Below are positions 15,008-15,829 of a stretch of 15,829 nucleotides of DNA, piece by piece. Each line of letters begins with the position of its first letter. Within the stretch, counting starts at the first letter, position 1. The notes beneath the pieces are model-generated. The model saw only the letters and a list, made by a program, of their open reading frames with translations, was not told the origin of the DNA and did no database searches. Source of the stretch: Gemmatimonadaceae bacterium (GTDB taxonomy: Bacteria > Gemmatimonadota > Gemmatimonadetes > Gemmatimonadales > Gemmatimonadaceae); contig JANWKK010000202.1 in NCBI GenBank assembly GCA_025451425.1, positions 1-15,829 of the forward strand, read 5' to 3'. The position numbers and the translations under genes are program-made.

Positions 15008-15724
15008 ATGAAGCACGGCCTAAAGCCTGTCGCACGCGAGAGCCTGGTCGACCGATTGGCGGGCGAGATTCGCTCGTCGATCAACGCCGGCGATTACACG
15101 CTCGGCGAACGGCTACCCACGATCATGGAGATGGCGCGTCGCTTCCGCGTCGGCCACCCCACGGTGCGTGAGGCGCTGAAGAAGCTCGAGGCGACGGGGG
15201 TCGTCGAGATCCGGCACGGTTCGGGTGTCTACGTCACGCGGACGCAGGACGTATTGATGATGGCAAGCGGTTACGGTGGCAAGGTCACGAAGAAGCTGCT
15301 GCTCGATCTCATTCAGGCGCGCACGCCAATCGAGATGCAGTCGGTCGCCCTCGCCACGAAGAACGCGACGGCCGAGGACTTCGAGGAGATGCGGCGCTTG
15401 CTGAAGACCGCGGGTGAGAATCTCGACAACGACGCGGTTTTGAATTCAGTCAACATGGCGTTTCACCAGCAGATCGCGGCGGCCTCGGGGAACACCGTGA
15501 TCGCGCAGCTGCTCGACGTCATGCAAGACCTGTTCACCGACGAGCAGCGCCTCATTCTCGGCATCTTCGGCTCGCGCAAACGCGACCACAAGGAGCACCT
15601 GTCGATCTTCGCCGCGCTCGAGCAGCGACAGGAGGCAGTCGCCGTCGAACGCATGCGCAAGCATCTCGACGGCGTGGCCACGGCGATTCAGCGATGGGAT
15701 CCACAGGATCACCCAGTGCAATGA
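15008..15724 (+). CDS. GntR-family transcriptional regulator, FadR subfamily (FCD domain)
   Basis: A 238-residue DNA-binding regulator. A winged helix-turn-helix spans about residues 8-76 (LGERLPTIMEMARRFRVGHPTVREALKKLEATGVVEI), ending in the wing HGSGVYV. An all-helical FCD ligand-binding domain follows, about 90-225. FCD metal-site candidates are His153, His197 and His219; the usual acidic residue four positions before the first histidine is Asn149 here. The ATG at 15008 is chosen because GAGG at 14997-15000 precedes it at good spacing; GTG at 15005 is possible, and upstream in-frame ATGs fall inside the GH3 gene. It begins 4 bp after the GH3 stop, so it belongs to the SusC operon and probably controls it. 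FCD ligands are typically small carboxylates, so a sugar acid from xylan side chains is a possible effector. Confidence 0.92.
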   Translation: MKHGLKPVARESLVDRLAGEIRSSINAGDYTLGERLPTIMEMARRFRVGHPTVREALKKLEATGVVEIRHGSGVYVTRTQDVLMMASGYGGKVTKKLLLDLIQARTPIEMQSVALATKNATAEDFEEMRRLLKTAGENLDNDAVLNSVNMAFHQQIAAASGNTVIAQLLDVMQDLFTDEQRLILGIFGSRKRDHKEHLSIFAALEQRQEAVAVERMRKHLDGVATAIQRWDPQDHPVQ

Positions 15725-15733
15725 CCGAGTGAT

Positions 15734-15777
15734 GTCATCGCGAACGAAGCCCTTCGTGTCATCCCGAGGAGCGAAGC
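15734..15777. repeat. Two tandem partial copies of a repeat head, with a small hairpin between
   Basis: GTCATCGCGAACGAAGC (15734-15750) is a degenerate version of GTCATCCCGAGGAGCGAAGC (15758-15777): it aligns with a 3-nt gap and two mismatches. Between them ACGAAG-CC-CTTCGT (15744-15757) is a short perfect palindrome. This looks like decay or duplication of the repeat that forms the long palindrome next to it. Confidence 0.55.
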
Positions 15778-15829
15778 GACGAGGGATCTGCACCTCAAGT
15801 TCGAAGTGCAGATCCCTCGTCGCTTCGCT
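15770..15829. repeat. Long palindromic repeat at window end (REP-like hairpin, possible terminator)
   Basis: Arms 15770-15793 and 15806-15829 are perfectly complementary over 24 bp around a 12-nt loop (CTCAAGTTCGAA). The window ends inside the right arm, so the palindrome may be longer. It follows the GntR stop by 45 bp and would give a very stable RNA hairpin able to end or protect the operon transcript, although no T tract is visible. The sequence type (CGAGGAGCGAAGCGACGAGG) resembles dispersed intergenic repeats of several soil phyla; that resemblance is from memory. Confidence 0.85.

Noticed and set aside
15446..15793. Minus-strand 115-codon open frame reading out of the terminal repeat
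   Set aside because: Its start lies in the palindromic repeat and the rest is antisense to the GntR gene; no domain is seen.
1..15829. CRISPR arrays, tRNA or rRNA genes, transposases, integrases, toxin or defence genes
   Set aside because: None was seen: all long frames with real motifs are carbohydrate uptake, degradation or regulation genes, and intergenic gaps are short.

Overview
This window is an ordinary-looking but very coherent xylan-utilisation locus from a GC-rich bacterium that has a SusC/SusD outer-membrane system. SusC and SusD homologues are typical of Bacteroidota, but the high GC content, the style of the SusC N-terminus and the terminal repeat (a GTCATCCCGAGGAGCGAAGC-type palindrome) point to Gemmatimonadota or a similar soil phylum such as Acidobacteriota. 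That assignment is an inference from sequence character; no marker gene is present.

Layout. Positions 3-4293 (+) are an uptake and catabolism operon: the 3' part of a xylulokinase gene, overlapping by 4 bp a ribose/xylose-type ABC permease, then a periplasmic sugar-binding lipoprotein and a double-domain sugar ABC ATPase. Positions 4294-6234 (-) hold a secreted SGNH-type carbohydrate acetylesterase. Its stop codon abuts the ATPase stop codon with no gap. Positions 6235-6419 are a divergent control region with a good sigma70-type promoter facing right and an operator-like repeat cluster over the start region. Positions 6420-15724 (+) are a second operon: SusC-like TonB receptor, SusD-like lipoprotein, GH10 endoxylanase lipoprotein, GH3 beta-xylosidase/glucosidase and a FadR-type GntR regulator, with short gaps or overlaps between genes. 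Positions 15725-15829 are intergenic and carry a perfect 24-bp-arm palindrome that runs off the window end.

How it works together (inference from family functions and synteny). The GH10 enzyme and the acetylesterase open and deacetylate xylan; SusC/SusD bind and import the oligosaccharides; the GH3 enzyme trims them to monosaccharide in the periplasm; the ABC importer carries the pentose inward; xylulokinase feeds it to the pentose phosphate pathway after an isomerase that would lie outside the window. The GntR protein, last in the operon, is the natural candidate regulator.

No clearly new defence, mobile or RNA system was found. The most interesting signals are small-scale: an imperfect 31-nt-arm inverted repeat that supplies the GH3 signal-peptide coding sequence, a zero-gap convergent junction with a GC-rich hairpin buried in the esterase gene, a promoter/operator cluster, a bias of TTA codons to TTA-GG contexts, and the repeat at the right end.
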